The translations under genes and the position numbers were made by a program. From the NCBI GenBank assembly GCA_002737665.1, contig NSIF01000019.1, positions 1 through 33,534 on the forward strand: a DNA stretch of 33,534 bases, in the 5' to 3' direction. A model generated the notes under the pieces. It did not search any database. It was given only the letters and a program-made list of their open reading frames with translations, and was not told the DNA's origin. The DNA comes from Flavobacteriales bacterium. Its GTDB lineage: Bacteria > Bacteroidota > Bacteroidia > Palsa-965. Shown here piece after piece: positions 26,035-33,534 of the stretch (positions are counted from its first letter, which is position 1; the number at the start of each line of letters is the position of its first letter).

Positions 26035-26853
26035 TTATAATGGATTTTGAATTGAATCACTAGTATTTATTTTCGAGAGGTCATTGGTAACATGCAAATC
26101 AATAACAGAACCAATAACTAATCGACGATCTCTTCCAAACTTAGGTTCCTGTTGGTAAACAATGGCACTCAAAGTATCTTTAATTCCTGCATCAGCTACT
26201 ACCATCCATTCTAAGCCAAGATCCATCAGCTTACCGCGTGCTGCACGAAAATTTAAACCAACCAATTGTGGAACAAGACATCCTTGTGTACTTGCGTTTA
26301 AACCCTTTCCAAACAAAAGCGTTATCGTCTGACCTTTCGCAATTAATGTACCTGGTGCAATGCGTTTATTATTATACAGCTGTGTTATAATACAACCATC
26401 ACATGGACCATCAACAGCTTTCCCAAAGCCAAGTAATCCATAGCTTTCGCAAATAGCCAATGCTTGCCGTAACGAAAGGTCCTCTAACTTTGGCATATTT
26501 ATCATTGGGGGACGAATTGAAGTAACATATAAATATATTTTTCTTCCTTTTTTAACTTTATCACCTGGTTCAGGATCTTGCTTTATAACAACTCCCCTTT
26601 CCAATTTCGGATTCCATATTGAATCAATAATTTCAAAACCTAATCCCTTATTTTCAACAAATGACGCAAGTTGCCTTACTTTTAAATTCTTAAAATCGGG
26701 CACATCAACACTTTGATTATGAGTTGTATAAGATGCCATTGAAATAAAAATAATCCACAGTAGGAGAGGAATTGACACAATAGCAATGCCGAAATTGATT
26801 AGAAAAATTCGACTCTTCAAAAAAGCGGAAATGTTTTTCATTCTACTAATCAT
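26035..26853 (-). CDS. Membrane-anchored protein with three PASTA domains
   Basis: A 272-residue protein with a short cytosolic N terminus, one membrane helix (about 17-40, IFLINFGIAIVSIPLLLWIIFISMA) and three extracytoplasmic PASTA repeats: about 47-112 (VDVPDFKNLKVRQLASFVENKG, VIKQDPEPGDKVKKG), 114-186 (INMPKLEDLSLRQALAICESYG) and 192-262 (CLVPQLVGLNFRAARGKLMDLG, VYQQEPKFG). PASTA domains bind peptidoglycan stems or beta-lactams; here no kinase or transpeptidase domain is attached. The start ATG overlaps the ddl stop as ATGA, so translation is coupled. Linkage to a D-Ala ligase-like gene supports a role in wall synthesis or sensing. Confidence 0.93.
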   Translation of the reverse strand: MISRMKNISAFLKSRIFLINFGIAIVSIPLLLWIIFISMASYTTHNQSVDVPDFKNLKVRQLASFVENKGLGFEIIDSIWNPKLERGVVIKQDPEPGDKVKKGRKIYLYVTSIRPPMINMPKLEDLSLRQALAICESYGLLGFGKAVDGPCDGCIITQLYNNKRIAPGTLIAKGQTITLLFGKGLNASTQGCLVPQLVGLNFRAARGKLMDLGLEWMVVADAGIKDTLSAIVYQQEPKFGRDRRLVIGSVIDLHVTNDLSKINTSDSIQNPL

Positions 26854-29555
26854 ACAGATTGCTTAATTTGATTACGCTTACGTTCAAATGAAAAATCAAG
26901 AATACGATCAATAAAATCATAAGGTTTGTAAGCATTAATTGCGGCTTGGTGAAATATACAAGTTGCAGGCGTCATACCAGGCAACGAGTTTACTTCAATA
27001 AATATTATTTCAATTTTTTGCGGAGTATAAACACGGACAAAAGCATCTATTCTTGCATAACCCTGAATATTTAGAAGACGCGCGGCGGCACTAAAAGTTG
27101 CTTTAACCTGATCCGAAATTTGTTGTCGATGCTGAGGATCTAAGGCATACCTCGCTGGAGTTATATTCTGACCTTGTCCAGCCAAAAACTTTTCTTCTAA
27201 AGAAAGTACCTCTCCTTCCGACAGGGCTTCAGAAGCTTCGAAAACTTCATAATCTATTTCTCCTTTAGCATTATATTTAGTTAGCAAGCCACCTGTTATT
27301 TCCAAAAAATGATTTGCGGTCTTCTTACTTATTAATTCTTCAATTAAAAATACTTTTTTACGAGGAAACTCTTCCTTTGCTTTTATTTTTAAAACCGCTG
27401 CTAGTTCAGGATCAAAATCTTCCGTCTTCCGAAAAATTAATTTAGCAAAAGTTTCTAATTCCAATTTAGTTTTAATCCTTCGCACTGCTGAACTACAACC
27501 ATCATCAACAGGTTTAGCAATAAAAGGCCACTTTATATTTTCGTCAATTAACTTTAATGTTTTTTCGCGATTACTGTTCCAATCTTCCTCACTTATAAGT
27601 AAATGTGATGCCGTTAGCAATCCATTCGCCAGGAGTAACTCGTTGGTTCTAAATTTATCAATTGTAATTTCAGAACTTGCCTTTCCTGATCCATTGTATG
27701 GAATACCAAACGCATCTAATTTTTCCTGCACAGCACCATCTTCACCAGGCCGACCATGAAGTCCTAGGAAAACTGCATCTGACAGTTGCGCCAATTCTTC
27801 ATAATTAATCTTGCGTGGTGCTGCTAGCGAATCGGGAGTTGAATACGTTTGCGTAATGGACGTACAGGAATCAATAATTCGCTGTACAACTGGATGAACT
27901 TTCCAATTATTAATTTTATCTTTTATGTCATCAGCATTATCTTTTAATAAAACGTTGACTGGAATAATAAATAATTGATGGTCTAAATTATTGCCCGATA
28001 AAAAAACTGGAAACGGGGCATACTTCGTAGATGAGGAAAGTTTTTCATAAATATTCCTTCCACTTTCAACGGAAATATGTCGTTCAGAAGAATAGCCGCC
28101 AAGAATTACAGCAACTCTCAATTTCTTCTCACTTTTTGATTTGGATTTTCGCATTGCGTCATCCAATTTCATCAACAAATGATCATATTTTTTTGCATTC
28201 TTATCAGCCCGAATACGTGCTCGCAAAGAAGTTCGAAGAATAAAGGTTAGAAATTGCGAAGGATTTAAGCCAATCTCAGCTGCTTGGTGAAAAAAGAAAG
28301 AAGAGGGCATCATCCCAGAAGTCGTATTAGGATCGTTGAGGTAAATGACTCCATTTGCAGCAATAAATCCATCTATGCGCGCATACACATCAAAACTCAG
28401 TTCTGAAAAAAGTCTTTCACATTCTTTTCTTATTTTTTCAATTTGATCTTCCGGTAGTTCAATAGGTGTTATTTTACGAGCGAGACCTGGTAAATATTTT
28501 GAACGATAATCAAAAAGTTCTTTCCCCTTACGAATTTCAGTTGGAGGAAGTGCAACTGCTCTTTCTTCCTCATCTTCTATTACAATACATGAAAATTCTT
28601 TGCCTTCAATAAATCCTTCCAATAAAACCTCGGCCTCTGAATCAAGAGATTCAAAAAATAAAGATGAATTATATTTTGAGAAATGAGCTGTTGTTTTAAC
28701 CAGCAAAACATCAGGATGAAAAATGATTTCTTTTTCATCATTCATATGAATGACAACAGGCATTCCAATACCCTCTCGAATATCTGTAAGCAATCGAATG
28801 GTTTCAATTTGCGCTATCTTATCCTGAATTTTCCATTCTTCAGCAGAAATGGTACGCGTAAAAAAACTTTTGTTTAATGCTTCGGTAAACGCATTAACAT
28901 TTTCATTTTGTAAAATAGTTATACCAATAGAAGAACCTTGAGTAGCAGATTTTACAACAAGTGGAAATCCAATTTCTTTTACCGCTTTTTCATAAATAGT
29001 ATTTGAATTTTGCCCAAACCAATCTTTTCTTTTTACTGCGAAAAAATTAGGAGTAGCAAAGCCGGCCTTCGCCATCAATTTCTTCTGAAGTACTTTATCA
29101 ATTCCTATTATAGAAGGAAGAATACCACTACCTGAGTAAGGAATCCCCCAATATTCTAACATTCCCTGAATGCGCCCGTCTTCACCATAAGGACCGTGCA
29201 AACACAAAAAAGCAAAATCAATTATTTTTTTTAATTCAACCTCCCCTACCCGCTGGCCCAATCGCAAGGCCATTTCCTCCTGAGTAGCTAAGCTAGGATT
29301 AAGAGACTCTGCATAAACCTGAAAATCTCCTACAGAAGTGGGAACCATGTCAAGGGGTGGATAAAAATCGCGAATACTTCCCTTGTAAACATATTCCCAA
29401 TTTAAAAGAATAAATTTTCCAAAACTATCCACAAAAATTGGAATAGGTTCGAAGAGCTCCTTGTCGAGATTATCATAGACAGTTCTACCACCGGCGAAAG
29501 AAATTTCACGTTCTTTTGAAACGCCTCCGAATAGAATACCAACCCTTATTTTCAT
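26850..29555 (-). CDS. ddl: Tandem (double) D-alanine--D-alanine ligase-like ATP-grasp protein
   Basis: At 901 residues this is more than twice a normal Ddl (about 310-370) because it contains two full ligase units. Unit 1 (about 1-450) has GGVSKEREIS, FLCLHGPYGEDG, VVKSATQGSSIG, FDYRSKYLPG and YARIDGF...LNDPNTTSGM. Unit 2 (about 470-890) has GGYSSERHIS, LGLHGRPGEDG, IAKPVDDGCSSA, LEEKFLAGQG and YARIDAF...EVNSLPGMTP. A Lys/Ser-rich linker (MRKSKSKSEKK) joins them. Compared with E. coli DdlB, unit 1 keeps the E15-S150-Y216 triad but has Asp for Glu270; unit 2 has Cys for S150 and Phe for Y216 with an intact metal loop. Family members join two D-amino acids for the peptidoglycan stem in the cytosol. 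It leads an operon with the PASTA and T9SS genes. Confidence 0.92.
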   Translation of the reverse strand: MKIRVGILFGGVSKEREISFAGGRTVYDNLDKELFEPIPIFVDSFGKFILLNWEYVYKGSIRDFYPPLDMVPTSVGDFQVYAESLNPSLATQEEMALRLGQRVGEVELKKIIDFAFLCLHGPYGEDGRIQGMLEYWGIPYSGSGILPSIIGIDKVLQKKLMAKAGFATPNFFAVKRKDWFGQNSNTIYEKAVKEIGFPLVVKSATQGSSIGITILQNENVNAFTEALNKSFFTRTISAEEWKIQDKIAQIETIRLLTDIREGIGMPVVIHMNDEKEIIFHPDVLLVKTTAHFSKYNSSLFFESLDSEAEVLLEGFIEGKEFSCIVIEDEEERAVALPPTEIRKGKELFDYRSKYLPGLARKITPIELPEDQIEKIRKECERLFSELSFDVYARIDGFIAANGVIYLNDPNTTSGMMPSSFFFHQAAEIGLNPSQFLTFILRTSLRARIRADKNAKKYDHLLMKLDDAMRKSKSKSEKKLRVAVILGGYSSERHISVESGRNIYEKLSSSTKYAPFPVFLSGNNLDHQLFIIPVNVLLKDNADDIKDKINNWKVHPVVQRIIDSCTSITQTYSTPDSLAAPRKINYEELAQLSDAVFLGLHGRPGEDGAVQEKLDAFGIPYNGSGKASSEITIDKFRTNELLLANGLLTASHLLISEEDWNSNREKTLKLIDENIKWPFIAKPVDDGCSSAVRRIKTKLELETFAKLIFRKTEDFDPELAAVLKIKAKEEFPRKKVFLIEELISKKTANHFLEITGGLLTKYNAKGEIDYEVFEASEALSEGEVLSLEEKFLAGQGQNITPARYALDPQHRQQISDQVKATFSAAARLLNIQGYARIDAFVRVYTPQKIEIIFIEVNSLPGMTPATCIFHQAAINAYKPYDFIDRILDFSFERKRNQIKQSV

Positions 29556-29563
29556 AGGTGAAA

Positions 29564-29571
29564 CAAAGATA
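29564..29571 (-). promoter_or_regulatory. Bacteroidota -7 box directly before the tandem ddl gene
   Basis: The minus strand reads TATCTTTG, an exact TAnnTTTG match, ending only 8 bases before the ATG. A transcript would begin at or within a few bases of the start codon, so the message may be nearly leaderless. No clear TTG is found at the -33 position. Confidence 0.45.
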
Positions 29572-29690
29572 AGATTTTGAACTCAAGAGAACCATCTAAA
29601 ACAAATAGGTTTTCACAGCAGAATGTTAAAAACTACTTTCTATACAGCGGTTTTGAATAAAGCAACAAAAGGAGGTCTAAAAAACACGGT

Positions 29691-30269
29691 TTATCCCTTC
29701 AAAGAAAGGAATTTAGCAAAATTCTGTAAAGCCATTGATCTGTGGCTCACCTTATTTTTCTCATCAAAAGTCATATCAGCAAATGATTTAGAAAATCCAT
29801 CTGGCATAAAAATTGGATCGTAACCAAAGCCATTTTCACCAACCTTTTCTTCTGCTATTTTTCCTGTAACAGTACCCTCAAAAAGATATTCACCTTTTCC
29901 GTCACAAAAAGCAATTACAGTACGAAAACACGCTTTCCTATTAACAGTATTAACTAATTCAGCAAGCACTTTATCTATGTTAGCATTTGCATTTTTTGCC
30001 TCACCTGCATAGCGAGCCGACAATACGCCTGGGCGTCCATTCAAAGCTTGTATCTCCAACCCTGTATCGTCGGCAAAGCAAGGTTGACCTGTCTTCTCAT
30101 ATACAAATCGTGCTTTTTGAAGCGCATTTGCCTCCAAAGTATCGCCATCCTCCCTCAATTCAAAAGTAAAAATAGTTTCATCTAAACCTTTCACCAAAAT
30201 GGTCTCAGGTACTAAAGCATTAATTTCTTTAATTTTATTTTTATTTTGTGATGCAAAAATAATTTCCAT
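29691..30269 (-). CDS. rdgB: RdgB/HAM1-type (d)ITP/XTP pyrophosphatase
   Basis: About 192 residues from the ATG at 30269, where MEIIFASQNKNKIKEI begins in the usual family manner; the ORF track adds five residues from an upstream ATG. Motifs include the N-terminal SQNKNKIKEI, PCFADDTGLEIQALNGRPGVLSARYAG in the middle, ENGFGYDPIF, and the closing KNKVSHRSMAL. It hydrolyses non-canonical purine triphosphates (dITP, XTP) to monophosphates and so keeps them out of DNA. It is divergent from galE across about 75 bases and lies 135 bases upstream of the ddl start on the same strand. Confidence 0.96.
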   Translation of the reverse strand: MEIIFASQNKNKIKEINALVPETILVKGLDETIFTFELREDGDTLEANALQKARFVYEKTGQPCFADDTGLEIQALNGRPGVLSARYAGEAKNANANIDKVLAELVNTVNRKACFRTVIAFCDGKGEYLFEGTVTGKIAEEKVGENGFGYDPIFMPDGFSKSFADMTFDEKNKVSHRSMALQNFAKFLSLKG

Positions 30270-30343
30270 AGCGCTAAAGTACATATTCCATAAAATCTAC
30301 AAAATTCTTATCTTGTGACGTTCTTAATAAAAACGGAACGAAA

Positions 30344-31381
30344 ATGAGCGAAAATATAATTTTAGTTACAGGTGGTGCGGGTTATATTGGTTCCCATACA
30401 ATAGTTGCGCTAACTAAATTGTCAGGATTTAAAATTATATCCGTTGACAACTACTCGAACTCATCACCAGAAACGTACAAAAGAATCAAAGAAATTACAG
30501 GAATAACTATCGAGCATATCGAAGCTGACCTCTCCAATAAAAATGAAGTTGAAGAGGTATTTAAAAAATTCAAAGGCATTACAGGGATCATTCATTTTGC
30601 TGCATTTAAATCCGTGCCTGAATCAGTAGCTAAACCATTAATGTATTATCATAACAATATCAATTCTCTATTGCATTTATTAGAGATTGGCGAAAAAAAT
30701 GGGGTTCAAAATTTTATTTTTTCATCTTCTTGTTCAGTTTATGGAAATATTAAAGAACTTCCTGTAAACGAAGAAACAAGCATTGGTAAAGTGGAATCTC
30801 CTTACGCATTTACGAAAGTAGTAGGTGAAAAAATACTAGAAGACGCACTGCTAGGATCCTCAACAATGAAAGGAATCGTGTTAAGGTATTTTAATCCGGT
30901 AGGTGCCCACGAAACAGGAAAGCTTGGTGAACTTCCAAACCAACGTCCCAATAATTTAGTACCTGTAATTACACAAACTGGAATTGGAAAAATTCCAAAA
31001 ATGGAGATTTTCGGCAATGATTATCCTACGCGCGATGGAACGTGTATTCGGGATTACATTCATGTTTGTGATATTGCAGAAGCGCATGTAAAAGCACTGA
31101 ATTTATTAATCAATAACGAGCAACAGCAAGTATTTGATTTATTTAATTTAGGCAGTGGCAAAGGTGTTACAGTGTTAGAAGCAATCAATGCTTTTGAAAA
31201 AATATCCAATCAAAAATTAAATTTTGAAATTATAGATCGACGTGCAGGTGATGTGGAATCCATTTACGCTGACAATACAAAAGCAGCAAAAATCCTTGGC
31301 TGGAAACCTAAACGATCATTGGACGAAATGATGGAGTCGGCTTGGAAATGGGAATTATATTTAAAGAACATTTCACAATAA
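30344..31381 (+). CDS. galE: UDP-glucose 4-epimerase
   Basis: A 345-residue extended short-chain dehydrogenase. The NAD-binding glycine motif is GGAGYIGSH near residue 10, the catalytic Ser/Thr region reads FSSSCSVYG, and the YxxxK pair lies in SPYAFTKVVGEK. NPVGAHETGKLGE and DGTCIRDYIHVCDIAEAH are typical GalE blocks. It interconverts UDP-glucose and UDP-galactose (or the N-acetyl forms) for envelope sugars. It stands as a single gene, divergent from rdgB and convergent with rlmH 38 bases away; no clear terminator hairpin is seen between them. Confidence 0.95.
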   Translation: MSENIILVTGGAGYIGSHTIVALTKLSGFKIISVDNYSNSSPETYKRIKEITGITIEHIEADLSNKNEVEEVFKKFKGITGIIHFAAFKSVPESVAKPLMYYHNNINSLLHLLEIGEKNGVQNFIFSSSCSVYGNIKELPVNEETSIGKVESPYAFTKVVGEKILEDALLGSSTMKGIVLRYFNPVGAHETGKLGELPNQRPNNLVPVITQTGIGKIPKMEIFGNDYPTRDGTCIRDYIHVCDIAEAHVKALNLLINNEQQQVFDLFNLGSGKGVTVLEAINAFEKISNQKLNFEIIDRRAGDVESIYADNTKAAKILGWKPKRSLDEMMESAWKWELYLKNISQ

Positions 31382-31419
31382 AAAATACAAAAAGAAAAAA
31401 TATTTAATTCAAGTATTAG

Positions 31420-31893
31420 CTACAAATGATGGTATTTTTCTCCTTTAATTATTGAAAAAGCTCGATATAATTGCTCCGCTAAAATTACCCTAACCATTTG
31501 GTGAGAAAAAGTCATCTGAGAAAGCGAAATTTTATCGTTTGCTCGTTGGTAAACCATCTCAGAAAACCCAAATGGACCTCCAACCAAAAACACGATTCTT
31601 TTGTACCCTGCAACTTGTTGCTTTTCTATCCATGTAGAAAATTCCACCGAGGAAAACTCCTTCCCTTTTTCATCCAATAAAATAAGTCGATCGGTAGGTG
31701 CAATTTTAGCCAATTGTAATTCGCCTTCAGCACGATTTTGTGCTACAGTATCTAATTTACTATGCTGTTTGGGGGCTGGGATTTCAATCACTTCAAGTGT
31801 ACAATAATGCTCGAGTCGTTTCAGGTATTGCAAAAATCCGAGCTTTACCCAGCCATCCTCCGTTTTTGCAGTTAGCAGAATAGTTATTTTCAT
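31420..31893 (-). CDS. rlmH: 23S rRNA (pseudouridine1915-N3)-methyltransferase
   Basis: About 157 residues from the ATG at 31893; the track start two codons earlier is a TTG. It is a SPOUT methyltransferase of normal length: the SAM-knot region reads FLVGGPFGFSEMV near residue 102, and the C terminus carries the conserved LAEQLYRAFSIIKGEKYHH. It methylates pseudouridine 1915 in helix 69 of 23S rRNA on assembled 70S ribosomes. It lies divergent from the DUF4783-nadC pair. Confidence 0.96.
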   Translation of the reverse strand: MKITILLTAKTEDGWVKLGFLQYLKRLEHYCTLEVIEIPAPKQHSKLDTVAQNRAEGELQLAKIAPTDRLILLDEKGKEFSSVEFSTWIEKQQVAGYKRIVFLVGGPFGFSEMVYQRANDKISLSQMTFSHQMVRVILAEQLYRAFSIIKGEKYHHL

Positions 31894-31907
31894 TAGCAAT
31901 TAATATA

Positions 31908-31938
31908 TTAGTGAAGTTAAAAAAAAACATTAAATTTG
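31908..31938 (+). promoter_or_regulatory. Candidate promoter for DUF4783-nadC
   Basis: TAAATTTG at 31931-31938 is an exact TAnnTTTG box; at 20 bases upstream lies TTA rather than TTG. The leader to the DUF4783 ATG would be about 70 nt. Confidence 0.35.
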
Positions 31939-32012
31939 ACATCAAAGTGGAGCAACGAAAATAACCGATATTTTGGCTCGATAGTTGTATTTAAATTGTA
32001 ATTATCAATAAA

Positions 32013-32396
32013 ATGAAAACACTTCTTGCCTTTCTACTTTTTATTTCACCCTTAGCAGCCACAGCGGATATTATTGATGATATTGCAACTGCTATACGAA
32101 AGGGAAATTCTAAAGAAATTTCTAAATTTCTTGCCGAAAATATTGATATAAAAGTATTGGATAAAGAAAGTATTTACAGCCGAGCTCAAGCAGAATTAAT
32201 ACTAAAGGACTTTTTCGCCAAACACCAAGTTCAGGAATTCACTGTCATTCGTAAAAGTCAAACAAAAAACGAAGCGCAATTCGCAATAGGAACTTTAAAA
32301 ACCTCAACAGGCAACTATCGAGTTCATTACCTTTTGAAAATGTCAACAGGAACAAATACGGTGACACAATTCCGTATTGAAAATAACGATGAGTAA
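32013..32396 (+). CDS. DUF4783-family exported small protein
   Basis: A 127-residue protein with a signal peptide (residues 1-18, MKTLLAFLLFISPLAATA) and one compact domain of the NTF2-like, DUF4783 type: IIDDIATAIRKGNSKEISKFLAENIDI followed by YSRAQAELILKDFFAKH and alternating strands ending TVTQFRIEN. The family is confined largely to Bacteroidota and often precedes nadC, as here. Its stop overlaps the nadC start (ATGAGTAA), so translation is coupled. No catalytic residues are apparent; a ligand-binding or folding role is possible. Confidence 0.85.
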   Translation: MKTLLAFLLFISPLAATADIIDDIATAIRKGNSKEISKFLAENIDIKVLDKESIYSRAQAELILKDFFAKHQVQEFTVIRKSQTKNEAQFAIGTLKTSTGNYRVHYLLKMSTGTNTVTQFRIENNDE

Positions 32397-33264
32397 TTCC
32401 ACAACTTATACAGATTTTGTTGCCGATCTTCCGTTAATTCATTCATTCATTAAAGCAGCACTAGCTGAAGATGTACAAGAAGGAGATCATACTTCAATTG
32501 CCACAATTCCTGAATCTAAAATCGACAATGCAAAATTGTTAATTAAAGATAACGGCATTTTAGCTGGAGTAGAATTGGCGAAACTTATTTTTCTTCAGGT
32601 TGATCCGAAAATAAAAATACATGTTTTTATCGCTGATGGTGCATTAATCAAAAAAGGAGATGTTGCCTTTTCGGTACAAGGTCCTGCACGCTCCATACTG
32701 AAGGCAGAGCGCCTAGTGTTAAATTGTATGCAACGAATGAGTGGGATTGCAACTCAGACATTTGAATTAGTAAAATTACTAGACGGATTAAAAACAAAAG
32801 TTATTGATACTCGCAAAAACACTCCCGGATTTCGTTACTTTGAAAAATGGGCCGTGCGCATTGGCGGTGGAATAAACCATCGATTTGGCTTGTACGATAT
32901 GATTTTAATTAAAGATAATCATGTTGATTATGCAGGTGGAATTAAAAATGCAATTCTATCAGCAAAAAAATATTTGGAAGAAAATAAACTAGCCCTTTCC
33001 ACAGAAATTGAAGTTCGTAATTTTAAGGAGTTAGATGAAGTACTTACGCTGGGGGGAGTTAATAGAATTATGCTAGATAATTTCACAACAGAAGACTTGC
33101 AAATAGCTATTGCTAAGATTGCTAACCGATTTGAGACAGAAGCATCTGGAGGCATTAGCGCAGCTAGTATTCGATCGTATGCACAAACCGGTGTGGATTT
33201 TATTTCAGTTGGGGCAATTACTCACAGTGTTCGTAGTTTAGATTTAAGTTTAAAAGCGGGTTAA
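32389..33264 (+). CDS. nadC: Nicotinate-nucleotide diphosphorylase (quinolinate phosphoribosyltransferase)
   Basis: About 291 residues from the ATG at 32389, which overlaps the DUF4783 stop by 8 bases; the track start is a TTG four codons earlier. Signatures are AALAEDVQEGDHTS near the N terminus, ERLVLNCMQRMSGIAT, the PRPP/quinolinate loop DTRKNTPGFRYFEKWAVRIGGG (the family usually has RKTTPG), INHRFGLYDMILIKDNH, EIEVRN, and the closing EASGGIS...YAQTGVDFISVGAITHS. It makes nicotinate mononucleotide from quinolinate and PRPP in de novo NAD synthesis. Confidence 0.97.
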   Translation: MSNSTTYTDFVADLPLIHSFIKAALAEDVQEGDHTSIATIPESKIDNAKLLIKDNGILAGVELAKLIFLQVDPKIKIHVFIADGALIKKGDVAFSVQGPARSILKAERLVLNCMQRMSGIATQTFELVKLLDGLKTKVIDTRKNTPGFRYFEKWAVRIGGGINHRFGLYDMILIKDNHVDYAGGIKNAILSAKKYLEENKLALSTEIEVRNFKELDEVLTLGGVNRIMLDNFTTEDLQIAIAKIANRFETEASGGISAASIRSYAQTGVDFISVGAITHSVRSLDLSLKAG

Positions 33265-33331
33265 TAATAATTTTATCGTTTTTAAAATATCAATTCGGTT
33301 ATTCATTACAATCATTAATTTGCTACAGTGA

Positions 33332-33534
33332 ATGATAAAAAGATTTTTTAAAATATTAAGGGAGTCCTTCTTGGGACGTACAATCAGTACACTAACCAAA
33401 AGACTTAAACCATGGGGCTTTGAGGGTATCTCAATTTACGAAGTAGGTGTCTTTTTCTCAAGAGGATTACGTCGCGGCGGACTCAATCAAAGAGCGTCGT
33501 CTATGGCCTATAATTTTTTTGTTGCCTTGTTTCC
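33332..33534 (+). CDS. YihY/BrkB-family membrane protein, N-terminal fragment (partial at window edge)
   Basis: An ATG at 33332 opens a frame that runs to the window end (67 codons). The product starts MIKRFFKILRESFLG and continues with GISIYEVGVFFSRGLRRGGLNQRASSMAYNFFVALF, which matches the N-terminal entry of YihY/UPF0761 proteins, where R-A-S-x-x-A-Y-x-x-F/x-A-x-F leads into the first membrane helix. The family's function is not settled; older names such as ribonuclease BN are wrong for it. It lies 67 bases after nadC on the same strand. Confidence 0.85.
   Translation, partial: MIKRFFKILRESFLGRTISTLTKRLKPWGFEGISIYEVGVFFSRGLRRGGLNQRASSMAYNFFVALF

Noticed and set aside
29623-29823. 66-residue plus-strand ORF between ddl and rdgB
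   Set aside because: Its second half is antisense to the conserved end of rdgB, and the first part has no recognisable domain or signal.
30285-30343. Promoter for galE at TTATCTTGTG
   Set aside because: The box TATCTTGT departs from TAnnTTTG and no -33 element is present, so it was not called.
1-33534. CRISPR arrays, tRNA, rRNA, phage or transposase genes
   Set aside because: No regularly spaced repeats, cloverleaf candidates, rRNA signatures or integrase/transposase motifs were seen in the window.

Overview
This AT-rich window looks like chromosomal core DNA from a member of the Bacteroidota. The evidence is lineage-typical families and signals: a type IX secretion (Por) C-terminal sorting domain, DUF4249 and DUF4783 proteins, Bacteroidota-type LptD and OstA-like proteins, a GGGTHD-type DnaK, and several promoters with the TAnnTTTG -7 box. 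Order or family cannot be fixed from the sequence. There is no sign of phage, transposase, plasmid, CRISPR, tRNA or rRNA.

Layout. (1) 1-7040, plus strand: the 3' end of a fumarylacetoacetase gene, a small secreted or outer-membrane protein, then a tight run of a (p)ppGpp synthetase/hydrolase, a Fur-family regulator, a lone STAS protein, purA and an OstA/LptA-like protein. (2) 7042-12917, minus strand: read from the right, a cell-wall amidase, an MCE/MlaD protein, a two-gene HdrDE/FadF-like Fe-S module, a conserved Bacteroidota protein often mislabelled as an ABC ATPase, and an orphan membrane protein. (3) 13015-23851, plus strand: LptD, an M28-type zinc peptidase, thioredoxin, a DUF58 protein, a Kup potassium transporter, a DUF4249 lipoprotein and DnaK. 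(4) 24064-30269, minus strand: RdgB, a double-length D-Ala-D-Ala ligase-like protein, a PASTA protein and a T9SS cargo protein. (5) 30344-33534: galE (+), rlmH (-), then DUF4783, nadC and the 5' end of a YihY/BrkB gene (+).

Several genes serve the envelope: OstA-like and LptD (LPS export), MCE (lipid transport), amidase, Ddl-like and PASTA (peptidoglycan), and the T9SS cargo (surface or secreted). The others are housekeeping genes for the stringent response, purine, NAD and sugar-nucleotide synthesis, NTP sanitation, ribosome methylation and protein folding.

The observations most worth a second look are: the tandem Ddl, whose two ATP-grasp halves carry different active-site changes (the second half alters two of the three E-S-Y triad positions of E. 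coli DdlB); a 75-nt structured, repeat-like element in the leader of the DUF58 gene; a 139-bp nested inverted repeat (MITE-like) between dnaK and the T9SS gene; and an E. coli-style TTGACT-N16-TATAAT promoter before dnaK within a genome whose other visible promoters are of the Bacteroidota type. No clearly new multi-gene defence or metabolic system is visible.
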